A stretch of 64,000 nt of DNA from UBA1351 sp964563505. Its GTDB lineage: Bacteria; Bacillota; Clostridia; Lachnospirales; Vallitaleaceae. Within the stretch, counting starts at the first letter, position 1; the number at the start of each line of letters is the position of its first letter. The stretch spans positions 35,583 to 99,582 of the forward strand of contig CAZLXW010000004.1 of the NCBI GenBank assembly GCA_964563505.1, written 5' to 3'. Made by a program: the position numbers and the translations under genes. The notes under the pieces were generated by a model. That model was not told the DNA's origin, did no database searches, and saw nothing but the letters and a program-made list of their open reading frames with translations. This document shows, one piece after another, positions 26,054 through 34,282 of the stretch.

Positions 26054-27421
26054 TTGTCAAAATTTCGTATTAAAGAAAAAACGGCAATTGTTGGCATAAC
26101 GCTTTTATTCTTAGGTTTTCAACTACCTTCTATTTCTGAGGTGTTATGGTTTAATATGGTTGTTGATGTTCGCAAAGCCATTGTTAATGGTGATTCCGGT
26201 CATTTAGTTTTGACAGCAGCAATCTGGAGTATTGTCAGTATGCTTCAAGGTGTTTTTTTGCTTTTGGGCACCACAATCTTTCTTGATAATCTTGTCGAAA
26301 AGATATCGATGAAGTTAGGGAAAGTTTTGTTTCAAGGTTTTAGCTATATTATCATAAATCTAGTGATTCAAGAGTATGTTTTCTTTGAGATTGAATTACT
26401 AACAAATATATTGGCGGGCATAACGACTCTATTTTTAATCAACTATGTTGTGAAGGAAAAAGGATACTATGGACGCAATTTTGTTCTTTCATTGCAAGTC
26501 TTTTTTGCCTTTCAATGGTTAAATATTATGCCTATGCTGACCTTTTATAATTTTGGTGTAACTGATTTAGCGGGAAGCATAAAAATTGTTTCAGAATACT
26601 TAGGGAGTACATCGGTATTGAATTTTATAGGATTGGCTTTTTTTATTTCGCTTTTATTTAGTACGCTCATTACCACTTTTTTGTTTTTAACCAATGATCG
26701 CAACATAGCCATAGCAAAAGAGAATTACGAAAAACAGTTAACCTTAGATGCAATGCATGCAAAAATTGTCCAGACTAGAGTTTATGAAGAGATTCATACG
26801 ATCACCCATGACCTAAAAACCCCTCTTGTAACAATAAGAGGTTTGAATTCATTATTGGCATTATCGAAAGAACCTGAAAAAATCATGGAATATACAGAAA
26901 GAGTTGATAATGCAGCAGAGAAAATGTCAGAGATGATTTCAGGTTTTTTATATGAGAAGAAGCGGCGCATTGTATCGACAGAAGAAATCATTGACTATGT
27001 GCGAGCCCAAATTCCTTTAGAGGATGAAAGTCAAAAGATAAGCTTTGACTTTCATGACCATTTGCCCCTACTTTATATCAATAAAGTTCGTGTATCAAGA
27101 GCAATCATCAATGTGATTGAAAATGCAATCCTTGTTCAAACGATAAAGCCCATTAAGAAAATTCACGTTCGCGTATACGATAACAATGGATACCTCCTTA
27201 TTGAAATAGAAGATAATGGAATTGGAATATCTAAGTCTCAAATGGAAAAAATATGGGAAGTCGGTTATTCGACCAAAGCAACGACAGGCTTAGGATTAGC
27301 TTTTGTTAAGAAGGTTATCGAAGATAACAACGGGACAGTTTCAATGAACAGTAAAGAAAATGAAGGGACCCTTGTAAGAATAACTTTGCCAAATGAAACA
27401 ATGGTGGATCAGGAGGAATAA
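26054..27421 (+). CDS. Multi-pass membrane sensor histidine kinase
   Basis: A 455-residue kinase with a membrane domain of about six TM segments (residues 10-213), an unrecognised sensor type with little external loop, a short coiled linker and the DHp domain with His252 in THDLKTPLVTIRG. The ATP-binding domain has NVIENAILVQ (N box), IEDNGIGIS (G1) and TGLGLAFVKK (G2). The start is TTG 26054 after AGGAGG. It is 6 bases from its cognate regulator gene. With so small an external surface, it probably reads out the two anchored proteins encoded upstream; this is inference. Confidence 0.85.
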   Translation: MSKFRIKEKTAIVGITLLFLGFQLPSISEVLWFNMVVDVRKAIVNGDSGHLVLTAAIWSIVSMLQGVFLLLGTTIFLDNLVEKISMKLGKVLFQGFSYIIINLVIQEYVFFEIELLTNILAGITTLFLINYVVKEKGYYGRNFVLSLQVFFAFQWLNIMPMLTFYNFGVTDLAGSIKIVSEYLGSTSVLNFIGLAFFISLLFSTLITTFLFLTNDRNIAIAKENYEKQLTLDAMHAKIVQTRVYEEIHTITHDLKTPLVTIRGLNSLLALSKEPEKIMEYTERVDNAAEKMSEMISGFLYEKKRRIVSTEEIIDYVRAQIPLEDESQKISFDFHDHLPLLYINKVRVSRAIINVIENAILVQTIKPIKKIHVRVYDNNGYLLIEIEDNGIGISKSQMEKIWEVGYSTKATTGLGLAFVKKVIEDNNGTVSMNSKENEGTLVRITLPNETMVDQEE

Positions 27422-27427
27422 TAGAAG

Positions 27428-28060
27428 ATGTCAGACATGAAAAAAATACTTGTAATTGATGATGAACCGGATATTGTCTACACCATTTCAGAAATATGTA
27501 AATTTGCCGGGCATGAAGTTGTATCCGCGAATGAGGGGCTAAAAGGAGTGGAATTGTTAAAAGGACATAAGCCCAACCTTGTTATTGTCGATTATCATAT
27601 GCCCAAATATGATGGTTTATCGACAGTGAAAAAAATTCGGGAAATAGATGATACGGTGGCTATTATGGTATTGACGGTTGATGAACGCCAGGAAATATTA
27701 GAGAAATTCATGCTTGTCGGAGCTACGGATTTTTCATTGAAGCCTGTAAAAGCACCGGATTTAATATCTCGTGTCAATGTTAATCTTCAAATCAATAGTA
27801 TGCAGATGAAAAACAAAGAACAAGAGCAAAGTGTATTTGTGGAGAAGGGAATTAGTTCAGCAACCCTTCAAATGATAATAAACTATCTAGAAGTGCAAAT
27901 GGAAGAACAAACCATAAAAGAAATATCAAAAGGCGTTGAATTAGCTTATCAAACAGTCCATCGTTATATTCAATACTTAATTGACAATGATCAAGTAGAA
28001 TTAGTCTCAATGTATGGAAAAGTAGGGAGGCCTCTAAATTACTATCGATTGATAAAATAG
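27428..28060 (+). CDS. Response regulator with CitT/DcuR-like output domain
   Basis: A 210-residue regulator: receiver domain with phospho-acceptor Asp55 (IVDYHMP) and conserved Lys in SLKPVKAP, then a winged-helix-type output (LQMIINYLEVQM through TIKEISKGVELAYQTVHRYIQYLI, ending KVGRPLNYYRL). The YxxHRYIxYL...GRPxxxYR pattern is that of CitT, DctR and MalR, which are partnered with carboxylate-sensing kinases. Its partner here is a different, multi-pass kinase. Targets are unknown; opp or its own operon are natural candidates. Confidence 0.87.
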   Translation: MSDMKKILVIDDEPDIVYTISEICKFAGHEVVSANEGLKGVELLKGHKPNLVIVDYHMPKYDGLSTVKKIREIDDTVAIMVLTVDERQEILEKFMLVGATDFSLKPVKAPDLISRVNVNLQINSMQMKNKEQEQSVFVEKGISSATLQMIINYLEVQMEEQTIKEISKGVELAYQTVHRYIQYLIDNDQVELVSMYGKVGRPLNYYRLIK

Positions 28061-28061
28061 T

Positions 28062-28110
28062 TTTAGACTTCTTTAGAAAATCTTTAGAATTAGATTCTTT
28101 AGACTTTAGA
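28062..28110 (+). promoter_or_regulatory. Tandem TTTAGA direct repeats, candidate response-regulator operator
   Basis: TTTAGA occurs at 28062, 28072, 28083, 28098 and 28105, with an imperfect copy ATTAGA at 28089. The first three are spaced 10 and 11 bases, one helical turn, as in OmpR/PhoB-family sites. The last copy abuts the -35 region of a promoter with TATAAC at 28131-28136. The likely binder is the OmpR-type regulator encoded at 32102 in the same operon. Confidence 0.6.
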
Positions 28111-28162
28111 AATGTCCTTTACAATAAGTTTATAACAATAAAACATGTAAAGGAGAATTGAT

Positions 28163-29182
28163 ATGAAAAAAAGAAGTTTAGGTATGGTCATTGCACTTGT
28201 AGTAGCTTTTAGTTTATTGGCGGTCACAGCTTACGCAAGTACCCCGACGTATGAGGGATACGAAGCGTTCAAAGCGTTAGCTAAAAATGTTGAAAACAAT
28301 CATGAGGACAAGGCGTTCAAACAAGAAAATGCAACAGTAACAGGAGCTTTCACAGTCATTGACAATGGAGTCAAATTGGTTCATATGGAAACAGAGCTTA
28401 AAGCACAAGGTGAAGATAATGCGAGTGGAACAGTGAAGTATATTCATGAAGGCGTGACAAAAGAATTGAAGGTATATGCTGAAGATGAAAAGGTCTATAT
28501 TTTTGATGTATTGGAAGACATCTATTACCTAGCGGATCGGGAAGCTATGAAGGCCCAGCATGATGGATCGGATGTTGAAGACGAATATAATCAAGAATAT
28601 TCCCGTAAATTTTCTCGCAATGACATGACAGATGCTCAAGAAAAGCTGATGGATTTTTTGATGGGCGACTTAAAAGATGACTTTGAATTACAGTATAACT
28701 CGGATGGTAGTGAAACCATTAAATTTGAATTAACTAAAGAAGAGATCCCTATGTTGCTCAACTTAGTTGTTTCGGCAGCCAGTGGTCAAGAAAGGAGAAC
28801 GGATGAATATGAAGAATTCAGCCCGGATACCACATTATTGGAAAAATATCCAATACTAAGGGATTTTGTCCACATGGAAGATAAAGGCTCTACAATCACT
28901 GAAAATGTTGAACTAGACTATGTTCAACTTGCCTTAACAACCCGAGAAGACGAATTCCTTGCTTTGAGTTTTGATTTCAAGTTAACAGGTGACGATGAAG
29001 TTGGCATGCAACATAATGTGCAAATCAAAGGGAATGTTCAAGTAGCTGAAATAGGAACAACGGTAGCCGATAAAGTAAACCTTGAGGGTAAAGACATCAT
29101 TGAAATCGAACCTGAAGATTTTGAAGAATTCGACGGTAATCGTCGAGTTCATGGAAGGGGAGCATCATATGGCGACGCTTAA
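28163..29182 (+). CDS. Secreted protein of unknown function heading an ABC/two-component operon
   Basis: A 339-residue protein with a classical signal peptide (about 1-26, cleavage after AYA) and a strongly acidic, charged mature part with many beta-type segments (VTGAFTVIDNGVKLVHMETELKA; GTVKYIHEGVTKELKVYAED). I do not recognise a named domain; the repeated strand pattern suggests an open beta-sheet such as in LolA or outer-surface sensors, but that is a guess. It overlaps the ABC ATPase by 14 bases, so it belongs to the exporter-kinase unit and could be its substrate, sensor or immunity partner. AAAGGAG precedes the ATG. Confidence 0.6.
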   Translation: MKKRSLGMVIALVVAFSLLAVTAYASTPTYEGYEAFKALAKNVENNHEDKAFKQENATVTGAFTVIDNGVKLVHMETELKAQGEDNASGTVKYIHEGVTKELKVYAEDEKVYIFDVLEDIYYLADREAMKAQHDGSDVEDEYNQEYSRKFSRNDMTDAQEKLMDFLMGDLKDDFELQYNSDGSETIKFELTKEEIPMLLNLVVSAASGQERRTDEYEEFSPDTTLLEKYPILRDFVHMEDKGSTITENVELDYVQLALTTREDEFLALSFDFKLTGDDEVGMQHNVQIKGNVQVAEIGTTVADKVNLEGKDIIEIEPEDFEEFDGNRRVHGRGASYGDA

Positions 29183-29903
29183 AGTTGAAGGCTTAACCAA
29201 AGACTACGGACAAGAAAAAGGTGTTTTTGACTTTAATCTAAACATGGATAAGAAAGATATTGTTCTCTTATTAGGTCCGAATGGAGCGGGAAAAACAACG
29301 GCAATACGTGGAATTCTTGGACTCACTTCAATTAATGCAGGAAGCGTTACCTATGATGGGGTGAAAACCAATGAGCAACCGACAGAGTTTTTGAAATCTG
29401 TCGGTGCTATGGTATCAACTCCGGCTTATTACGAGTATATGACGGGCTTTGAGAACCTGAAACTCTATAGTAGATTTTATACACATGTTGATGAAGCACG
29501 TATCTTAGACGTTTTAAGCTTAGTCGATCTTACACAGGCAAAAGATAAAAAAGTTGCAGCATATTCAACAGGAATGAAGCAGAGGCTGGACTTTGCAAGA
29601 GCTATATTACATCAACCCAAACTTTTGATTCTAGATGAACCCTTCAATGGAATGGATATTGAACAGAAGGTGATTTTAAAAGAGTATCTTAATGATAGAG
29701 GACAAGAAAATAATCAAATGACAATCGTATCATCCCATACAATTGGTGATTTTATTGACATTGCCAATCGAGTGGTCATTCTTTATGATGGACACTGTTT
29801 GTTTGAAGGATCGATTGAAGCTATTAAGGCCAAAGGAATAAACTTAGAAGAACATTATCTGGCAATAATAAAAGCTTATAGAACAAAAAAAATCGGTGTT
29901 TAA
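29169..29903 (+). CDS. BcrA-type ABC transporter ATPase
   Basis: A 244-residue ATPase with Walker A GPNGAGKTT, signature YSTGMKQR, Walker B LLILDEPFNGMD and a VSSHTIGD H-loop. The YSxGMKQR signature is typical of bacitracin and lantibiotic self-protection exporters (BcrA, NukF/LanF type). The ATG at 29169 follows GAAGGGGAG and overlaps the previous gene; the longer in-frame start at 29082 is rejected. It works with the permease encoded next. Confidence 0.87.
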   Translation: MATLKVEGLTKDYGQEKGVFDFNLNMDKKDIVLLLGPNGAGKTTAIRGILGLTSINAGSVTYDGVKTNEQPTEFLKSVGAMVSTPAYYEYMTGFENLKLYSRFYTHVDEARILDVLSLVDLTQAKDKKVAAYSTGMKQRLDFARAILHQPKLLILDEPFNGMDIEQKVILKEYLNDRGQENNQMTIVSSHTIGDFIDIANRVVILYDGHCLFEGSIEAIKAKGINLEEHYLAIIKAYRTKKIGV

Positions 29904-29916
29904 GGGAGGCCCTAGT

Positions 29917-30654
29917 ATGGAATTACTTATAGTGGAACTTAATAAATTAATCAAAAAAAGAAACACAAAAATATTTTTAAGCATATATACAGTAATCTTC
30001 TTTGGCCTGGCACTGGTGTATGTTTCTGCGGAAAAAATGTTTAACTTGTCTATTTATTCAGGTACACAGTTTGTCGGAGCTAGTTTGTCAACCATGATGG
30101 CATTTATGTTACCCTTGCTAGCTATCTATTTTTCAGGTCAAAGTCAAGCTATTGATTTTACGCGAGGAGCAATGAAAAATATGTATTTGTTGCCTATATC
30201 CAGAACGAAAATATTTGTAAGTAAAATATTAGCCGTATGGGTGATTATTGGTGCCACTTTAGTGGGGCAGTTTATATTTTCCCTATTGATCAGTGCCTTT
30301 GTGGATGGGGTTGAGCTAACAGGTTTTGGTAGAAGCATGGGACAATATTTAGGTGCAATGGTAGTTCTTGGATTAGTTGGCTTGATTGGTAATTTGCTAG
30401 TGCTCTTATTAAAAAATACAGGACTTAGTATTATTATTGCTTATGCTGTCTATGTTGGATTAAGCTTAGTATCCGTATATGTACCAATGGTTAAATCGAT
30501 TTCGATTACGACCGTCATTAGCAATTATCATATGCTTTTTAACTTTACTGGCTTGAATGTGTTGTTATCTACACTAGCCTATTATATAATAGTGTTTATA
30601 GTAGGATGGTTACTCTTTGAGAAAAAGGAAGAAAGCTTATGTCAATTCGATTAA
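29917..30654 (+). CDS. ABC-2 type permease
   Basis: A 245-residue membrane protein with six TM segments and no large loops, matching the permease subunit of BcrAB/LanFEG-type exporters. The start at 29917 follows AAGGGAGG; an upstream in-frame ATG at 29896 lies within the ATPase gene. The C-terminus overlaps the kinase start by 16 bases. Substrate is likely a membrane-active peptide or antibiotic, by analogy only. Confidence 0.82.
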   Translation: MELLIVELNKLIKKRNTKIFLSIYTVIFFGLALVYVSAEKMFNLSIYSGTQFVGASLSTMMAFMLPLLAIYFSGQSQAIDFTRGAMKNMYLLPISRTKIFVSKILAVWVIIGATLVGQFIFSLLISAFVDGVELTGFGRSMGQYLGAMVVLGLVGLIGNLLVLLLKNTGLSIIIAYAVYVGLSLVSVYVPMVKSISITTVISNYHMLFNFTGLNVLLSTLAYYIIVFIVGWLLFEKKEESLCQFD

Positions 30655-32105
30655 AACTACTCATTACATATGTTGTATGTGTGCTTCTTAGTGCGGGAGT
30701 TCTTGTCCTATCTATCTTTGCAGGGGTTGGACGATTTGCCAAACAGATATCAGATATTGTCTTGGATGAAAGCACTCCGGATCAAGTCTTTGTAGAAGTC
30801 ATGGATGTGATGGCTGAGATTAAGCATGCTGAAAAATATGAACCTGAAACATTGATTGATGTAGAATTCATTGAAGACATCGACAAAAGACTGTCAGCGA
30901 TAAGCAGCAGTCTTGTTGTTGTATACAAAGATGATTGGGTGGTTGTCGATGATTATCCTGAAGACCTTCTTCGCCGTAACTTGTATCCTAAAAATCCGGA
31001 ATGGAGGCAAGAGTCTTCCGATAATGATGAAGAAGGCTTTGTTATGAATGGATTTCATTATGTGTTTACAAACTTTACATTTACATTAGATCAAGAGCCT
31101 GTTTTTTATTACGTTCTTATGGATGTGACAGAAGTTGTTGATTTTAATGCTGAAGTTCGACGCGGAATCGGTGTGGCAATTTTATTGTTAATTGTCTTAA
31201 TGACATTACCGCTTATTCTATTAACTCAAAAATCTATTATAAAACCATTGAAAGAGTTAGATAAAGGTGCCCAGGAGATTAGTCAGGGGAATTTGGAATT
31301 TAAATTATATTCAAAGGCCAATGATGAAATGGGGAAAGTGATTCGTTCCTATGAACGTATGCGTCAAGAATTGAAAGCGTCGATTGACCGTCAAGTCCTG
31401 TATGAAAATAACCGTAAAGAGCTGATATCGAGTATTTCCCATGACTTAAAAACACCTATGACCTCAATAAAAGGATATGTTGAAGGAATCTTAGATGGTG
31501 TTGCAAACACACCTGAAAAACAGGAAAGATACTTAAAAGTCATTCATCAAAAAAGTCTTGATATGGATCGAATGATTGATGATCTTTTTACCTTTTCAAA
31601 ATTAGATTTGAAAAAATTACCTTTTGAATTTACCTATATAAATATGGAGCGATTTATCCGTGACTATATTCAAGAAGCAACAATAGAATATAGCGAAATC
31701 GGAAAAGTTGAGTTGACCTATACAAACAACAGTGTTACAAGTCCTGTTGCAAATATTGATGCATTGCAAATTCGTCGTGTACTACAAAATCTTGTGCAAA
31801 ACAGTTTTTATTACAATGATTCTGACCCCAAAAGAGTAGAAATTATTTTAGAAAATAATGATGAAACCATCAGTATTGGAGTGAAAGATAATGGCATTGG
31901 TATGGTTGAAGCCGAACTTAAGCAAGTTTTTACAATCTTCTATCGGACAGATATGTCGAGGAATACCAAAACAGGAGGTTCAGGTTTAGGCCTTGCTATT
32001 GTTAAACAAATTATTGATGGACATCATGGTAAGATAAAGGCGGCATCATCAAAAGGTAAAGGAACAAAGATTACTATGATATTTAACAAGGAGACTAAGG
32101 GATGA
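30639..32105 (+). CDS. Sensor histidine kinase with HAMP domain
   Basis: A 488-residue kinase: TM1 about 7-30, an extracellular domain (about 31-172), TM2 about 176-196, HAMP (KPLKELDKGAQEISQGNLEF), DHp with His268 (SSISHDLKTPMTSIKGYVEG) and an ATPase with NLVQNSFYYN, VKDNGIGM and SGLGLAIVK boxes. Unlike BceS-type kinases it has a real extracellular sensor. It overlaps the regulator gene by 4 bases. Confidence 0.92.
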   Translation: MSIRLKLLITYVVCVLLSAGVLVLSIFAGVGRFAKQISDIVLDESTPDQVFVEVMDVMAEIKHAEKYEPETLIDVEFIEDIDKRLSAISSSLVVVYKDDWVVVDDYPEDLLRRNLYPKNPEWRQESSDNDEEGFVMNGFHYVFTNFTFTLDQEPVFYYVLMDVTEVVDFNAEVRRGIGVAILLLIVLMTLPLILLTQKSIIKPLKELDKGAQEISQGNLEFKLYSKANDEMGKVIRSYERMRQELKASIDRQVLYENNRKELISSISHDLKTPMTSIKGYVEGILDGVANTPEKQERYLKVIHQKSLDMDRMIDDLFTFSKLDLKKLPFEFTYINMERFIRDYIQEATIEYSEIGKVELTYTNNSVTSPVANIDALQIRRVLQNLVQNSFYYNDSDPKRVEIILENNDETISIGVKDNGIGMVEAELKQVFTIFYRTDMSRNTKTGGSGLGLAIVKQIIDGHHGKIKAASSKGKGTKITMIFNKETKG

Positions 32106-32788
32106 GTGAAAAAAAACAAAAAATTTTCATTGTAGAAGATGAAGTGAGCATAGCTGAGTTAGAAAGAGATTATCTAGAAATCAGTGGATATGAAGTGGAA
32201 CTTGTCCATAGTGGACAAAAAGCAGTAAGACTGATTCGCAGTAATCCTTATGATCTTATTATACTGGATTTGATGTTACCTGAAATCGATGGATTTTCAA
32301 TCATCAAAGCGGTTAGAAATGACGTGGATGTTCCGATTCTTATGGTTACGGCAAAAAAAGAAGACATTGATAAAATTCGTGGTTTAGGTCTTGGAGCCGA
32401 TGACTTCATAACGAAGCCCTTTAGCCCAAGTGAACTGGTCGCTAGAGTCAAGTCACATTTGGCCAGATATGAACGGTTAACACATGGCGGAGTAAAGAAA
32501 AAAGAAGTGACCATTCGAAATTTGACCATACAAGTAGATGCTAGGCGCGTTCTCGTAAATAATAAAGAAGTGAATCTTACAACAAAAGAGTATGATATTC
32601 TTGTTTTTTTTGCCAACAATCCGGACCAAGTATTTAGTAAAGAAATCATCTTGGATCGAATTTGGGGGCTAGACAGTTATGTGGATACAGCAACGGTAAC
32701 CGTCCACATTGGTAAATTACGCGATAAAATTCCGGACGGTTTCATTGAAACCATTTGGGGAGCCGGTTATCGATTCAATATAGGATAA
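32102..32788 (+). CDS. OmpR/PhoB-family response regulator
   Basis: A 228-residue regulator with acidic residues at 12-13, phospho-acceptor Asp56 (LDLMLPEIDG), KPFSPSELVARV, and a winged-helix output (TKEYDILVFFANNPDQVFSKEIILDRIWG; VTVHIGKLRDKI). It is paired with the kinase just upstream and probably binds the TTTAGA repeats in front of this operon. Confidence 0.93.
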   Translation: MSEKKQKIFIVEDEVSIAELERDYLEISGYEVELVHSGQKAVRLIRSNPYDLIILDLMLPEIDGFSIIKAVRNDVDVPILMVTAKKEDIDKIRGLGLGADDFITKPFSPSELVARVKSHLARYERLTHGGVKKKEVTIRNLTIQVDARRVLVNNKEVNLTTKEYDILVFFANNPDQVFSKEIILDRIWGLDSYVDTATVTVHIGKLRDKIPDGFIETIWGAGYRFNIG

Positions 32789-32798
32789 GGGGAATAAA

Positions 32799-33260
32799 AT
32801 GAATAGAAAAAAAGTGTATTTATCAGTTTTAATTATTGCAATAATTCGTGTAATTTATTCTGTGTTGACTCAATTTGGAATGCGTTTCATAGTTCAAATC
32901 ATTAGTCATGATCAGATTGTACCTGTAATGCAAGTTATTCAAATTTTTCATTGGATCCTTACATTTGCAATAATTATTGGATTGATAGTGAGTTTTATTA
33001 AGTGGCGACAAATAATGACTATGATTAGCTTGATTTTGATTGCGATTCAAATCGGTTTAAGGTTCGGAATGGTATTTTTTATTCAAAATATTGTTAATAA
33101 TGAGATTCCAAGGATACTATCTAGCTTAACGACGGGGCAAATCATAGCCTATGCAAGCTATATTTCAATAGGATTTTCAGTGGTTATTGACATTAGCATT
33201 ATCATCATAATAAGTGTACTATATTCAAGACAAGTTCATGTTTTGGAGGCGAAAGAATGA
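32799..33260 (+). CDS. Small four-TM membrane protein of unknown function
   Basis: A 153-residue protein with four hydrophobic segments (about 5-22, 45-67, 72-93, 112-140) and short polar loops. I do not recognise the family. It lies 10 bases after the regulator gene and overlaps the following small reading frame by 4 bases, so it belongs to the exporter-kinase operon and could be an accessory or immunity-type protein. Confidence 0.65.
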   Translation: MNRKKVYLSVLIIAIIRVIYSVLTQFGMRFIVQIISHDQIVPVMQVIQIFHWILTFAIIIGLIVSFIKWRQIMTMISLILIAIQIGLRFGMVFFIQNIVNNEIPRILSSLTTGQIIAYASYISIGFSVVIDISIIIIISVLYSRQVHVLEAKE

Positions 33261-33388
33261 CATGGTTTATGAAAGAACATACCGCATATATAGAAAAAAT
33301 TCTTCAACAAAAATCAATTGCTCCCTCTATCTCTTGCATATTTTTTTCATTATTACCGACTAGAAAACACCGTCCAATATTGGTATAA
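33257..33388 (+). CDS. 43-residue coupled reading frame, possibly a gene remnant
   Basis: The start overlaps the previous stop (ATGA), and GGAGG lies 7 bases upstream, a strong translation signal. The first 20 residues (MTWFMKEHTAYIEKILQQKS) look like the amphipathic N-terminus of a normal protein, while the rest is cysteine- and serine-rich and ends in a basic tail, as expected after truncation. It is either a genuine small protein or the 5' remnant of a decayed gene. Confidence 0.4.
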   Translation: MTWFMKEHTAYIEKILQQKSIAPSISCIFFSLLPTRKHRPILV

Positions 33389-33480
33389 AATAAGTGATGA
33401 CATTTCTAGAAAATGTGGTATGATAAGCACAGTGATTAAATAATTGGATACTAATTTTAGAAAGAAAGTTTGGAGTACAT

Positions 33481-34221
33481 ATGAATATTAGAATGATCGT
33501 AGCATTTGAAGGTAGCAAATACAGTGGATGGCAACGAAACAAGAATGCATCCAAGACAATTCAACATAAGTTGGATGAAACATTAAGTAAATATTTTGAA
33601 GAAGAGGTACAAGTTATTGGTGCCGGTCGGACGGATAAAGGCGTTCATGCCAAAGGGATGGTAGCGAACTTTCATCTTCAGAAAAAAACAAAAAAACTAC
33701 AAAAATGTCGAAAAGAGTTAAATGAATATTTGCCGGAGGATATTGCAATATTATTTATGGAAGAGGTTCCAGATCAATTTCATAGCCGATTAAATGCTGT
33801 GAAAAAGACCTATTCCTTTACTTTTTATAAAGCCTATAAAGGCGTGAAGCCAGTATTTGAACGTCAATACATGACGGCTCTTAATGAACCCTTGAATATG
33901 GATCAAGTGCGTCAAGGGATTGAACTTATTAAAGGAACCCATGATTTTGCAGGATTTTCTTCAGATAAAACGAAAAAATCAACAACACGAACCATTGAAG
34001 AGATCGAAATTGTTGAAGATGATGATTTTTTACGTTTTTATTTTACGGGCAATGGCTTTTTGTATCACATGATTCGAATTCTTATCGGTACCCTTGTTGA
34101 GATTGGACGAGGGGAACGAAAAGTAGCAAGTATCACAGAGGTTTTTGAATATAAAAAACGAACGGATGCAGGATTTTTAGTTGAAGCGAACGGGCTTGTA
34201 TTGGAAAAAGTATTTTATTAA
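33481..34221 (+). CDS. truA: tRNA pseudouridine(38-40) synthase TruA
   Basis: A 246-residue pseudouridine synthase with the intact catalytic motif GAGRTDKGVHAKG (Asp52), the QFHSRLNAVKKTYSF strand, and FTGNGFLYHMIRILIGTLVEIG. It isomerises uridines 38-40 in tRNA anticodon stems. Compared with its paralogue at 14652 all conserved residues are present, so this is the housekeeping enzyme. It is a single gene followed by a bidirectional terminator. Confidence 0.95.
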   Translation: MNIRMIVAFEGSKYSGWQRNKNASKTIQHKLDETLSKYFEEEVQVIGAGRTDKGVHAKGMVANFHLQKKTKKLQKCRKELNEYLPEDIAILFMEEVPDQFHSRLNAVKKTYSFTFYKAYKGVKPVFERQYMTALNEPLNMDQVRQGIELIKGTHDFAGFSSDKTKKSTTRTIEEIEIVEDDDFLRFYFTGNGFLYHMIRILIGTLVEIGRGERKVASITEVFEYKKRTDAGFLVEANGLVLEKVFY

Positions 34222-34239
34222 TCAAACCGATATATGTAA

Positions 34240-34271
34240 AAAAAGAGAATCGAATTTTCGATTCTCTTTTT
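34240..34271. terminator. Bidirectional terminator between truA and the LacI-type gene
   Basis: AGAGAATCGAA (34244-34254) pairs with 34257-34267, flanked by A-run and T-run on the two sides, so it can stop transcription from both converging genes. Confidence 0.85.
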
Positions 34272-34282
34272 GCTATGACTCT

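Noticed and set aside
28118..28144. TTTACA at 28118 as a -35 for the exporter operon
   Set aside because: No acceptable -10 lies 16-18 bases downstream; the TATAAC at 28131 with activator repeats at its -35 position fits better.
34240..34271. Palindrome considered as a second LacI-family operator
   Set aside because: It has flanking A and T runs and sits between converging gene ends, so it is a terminator.
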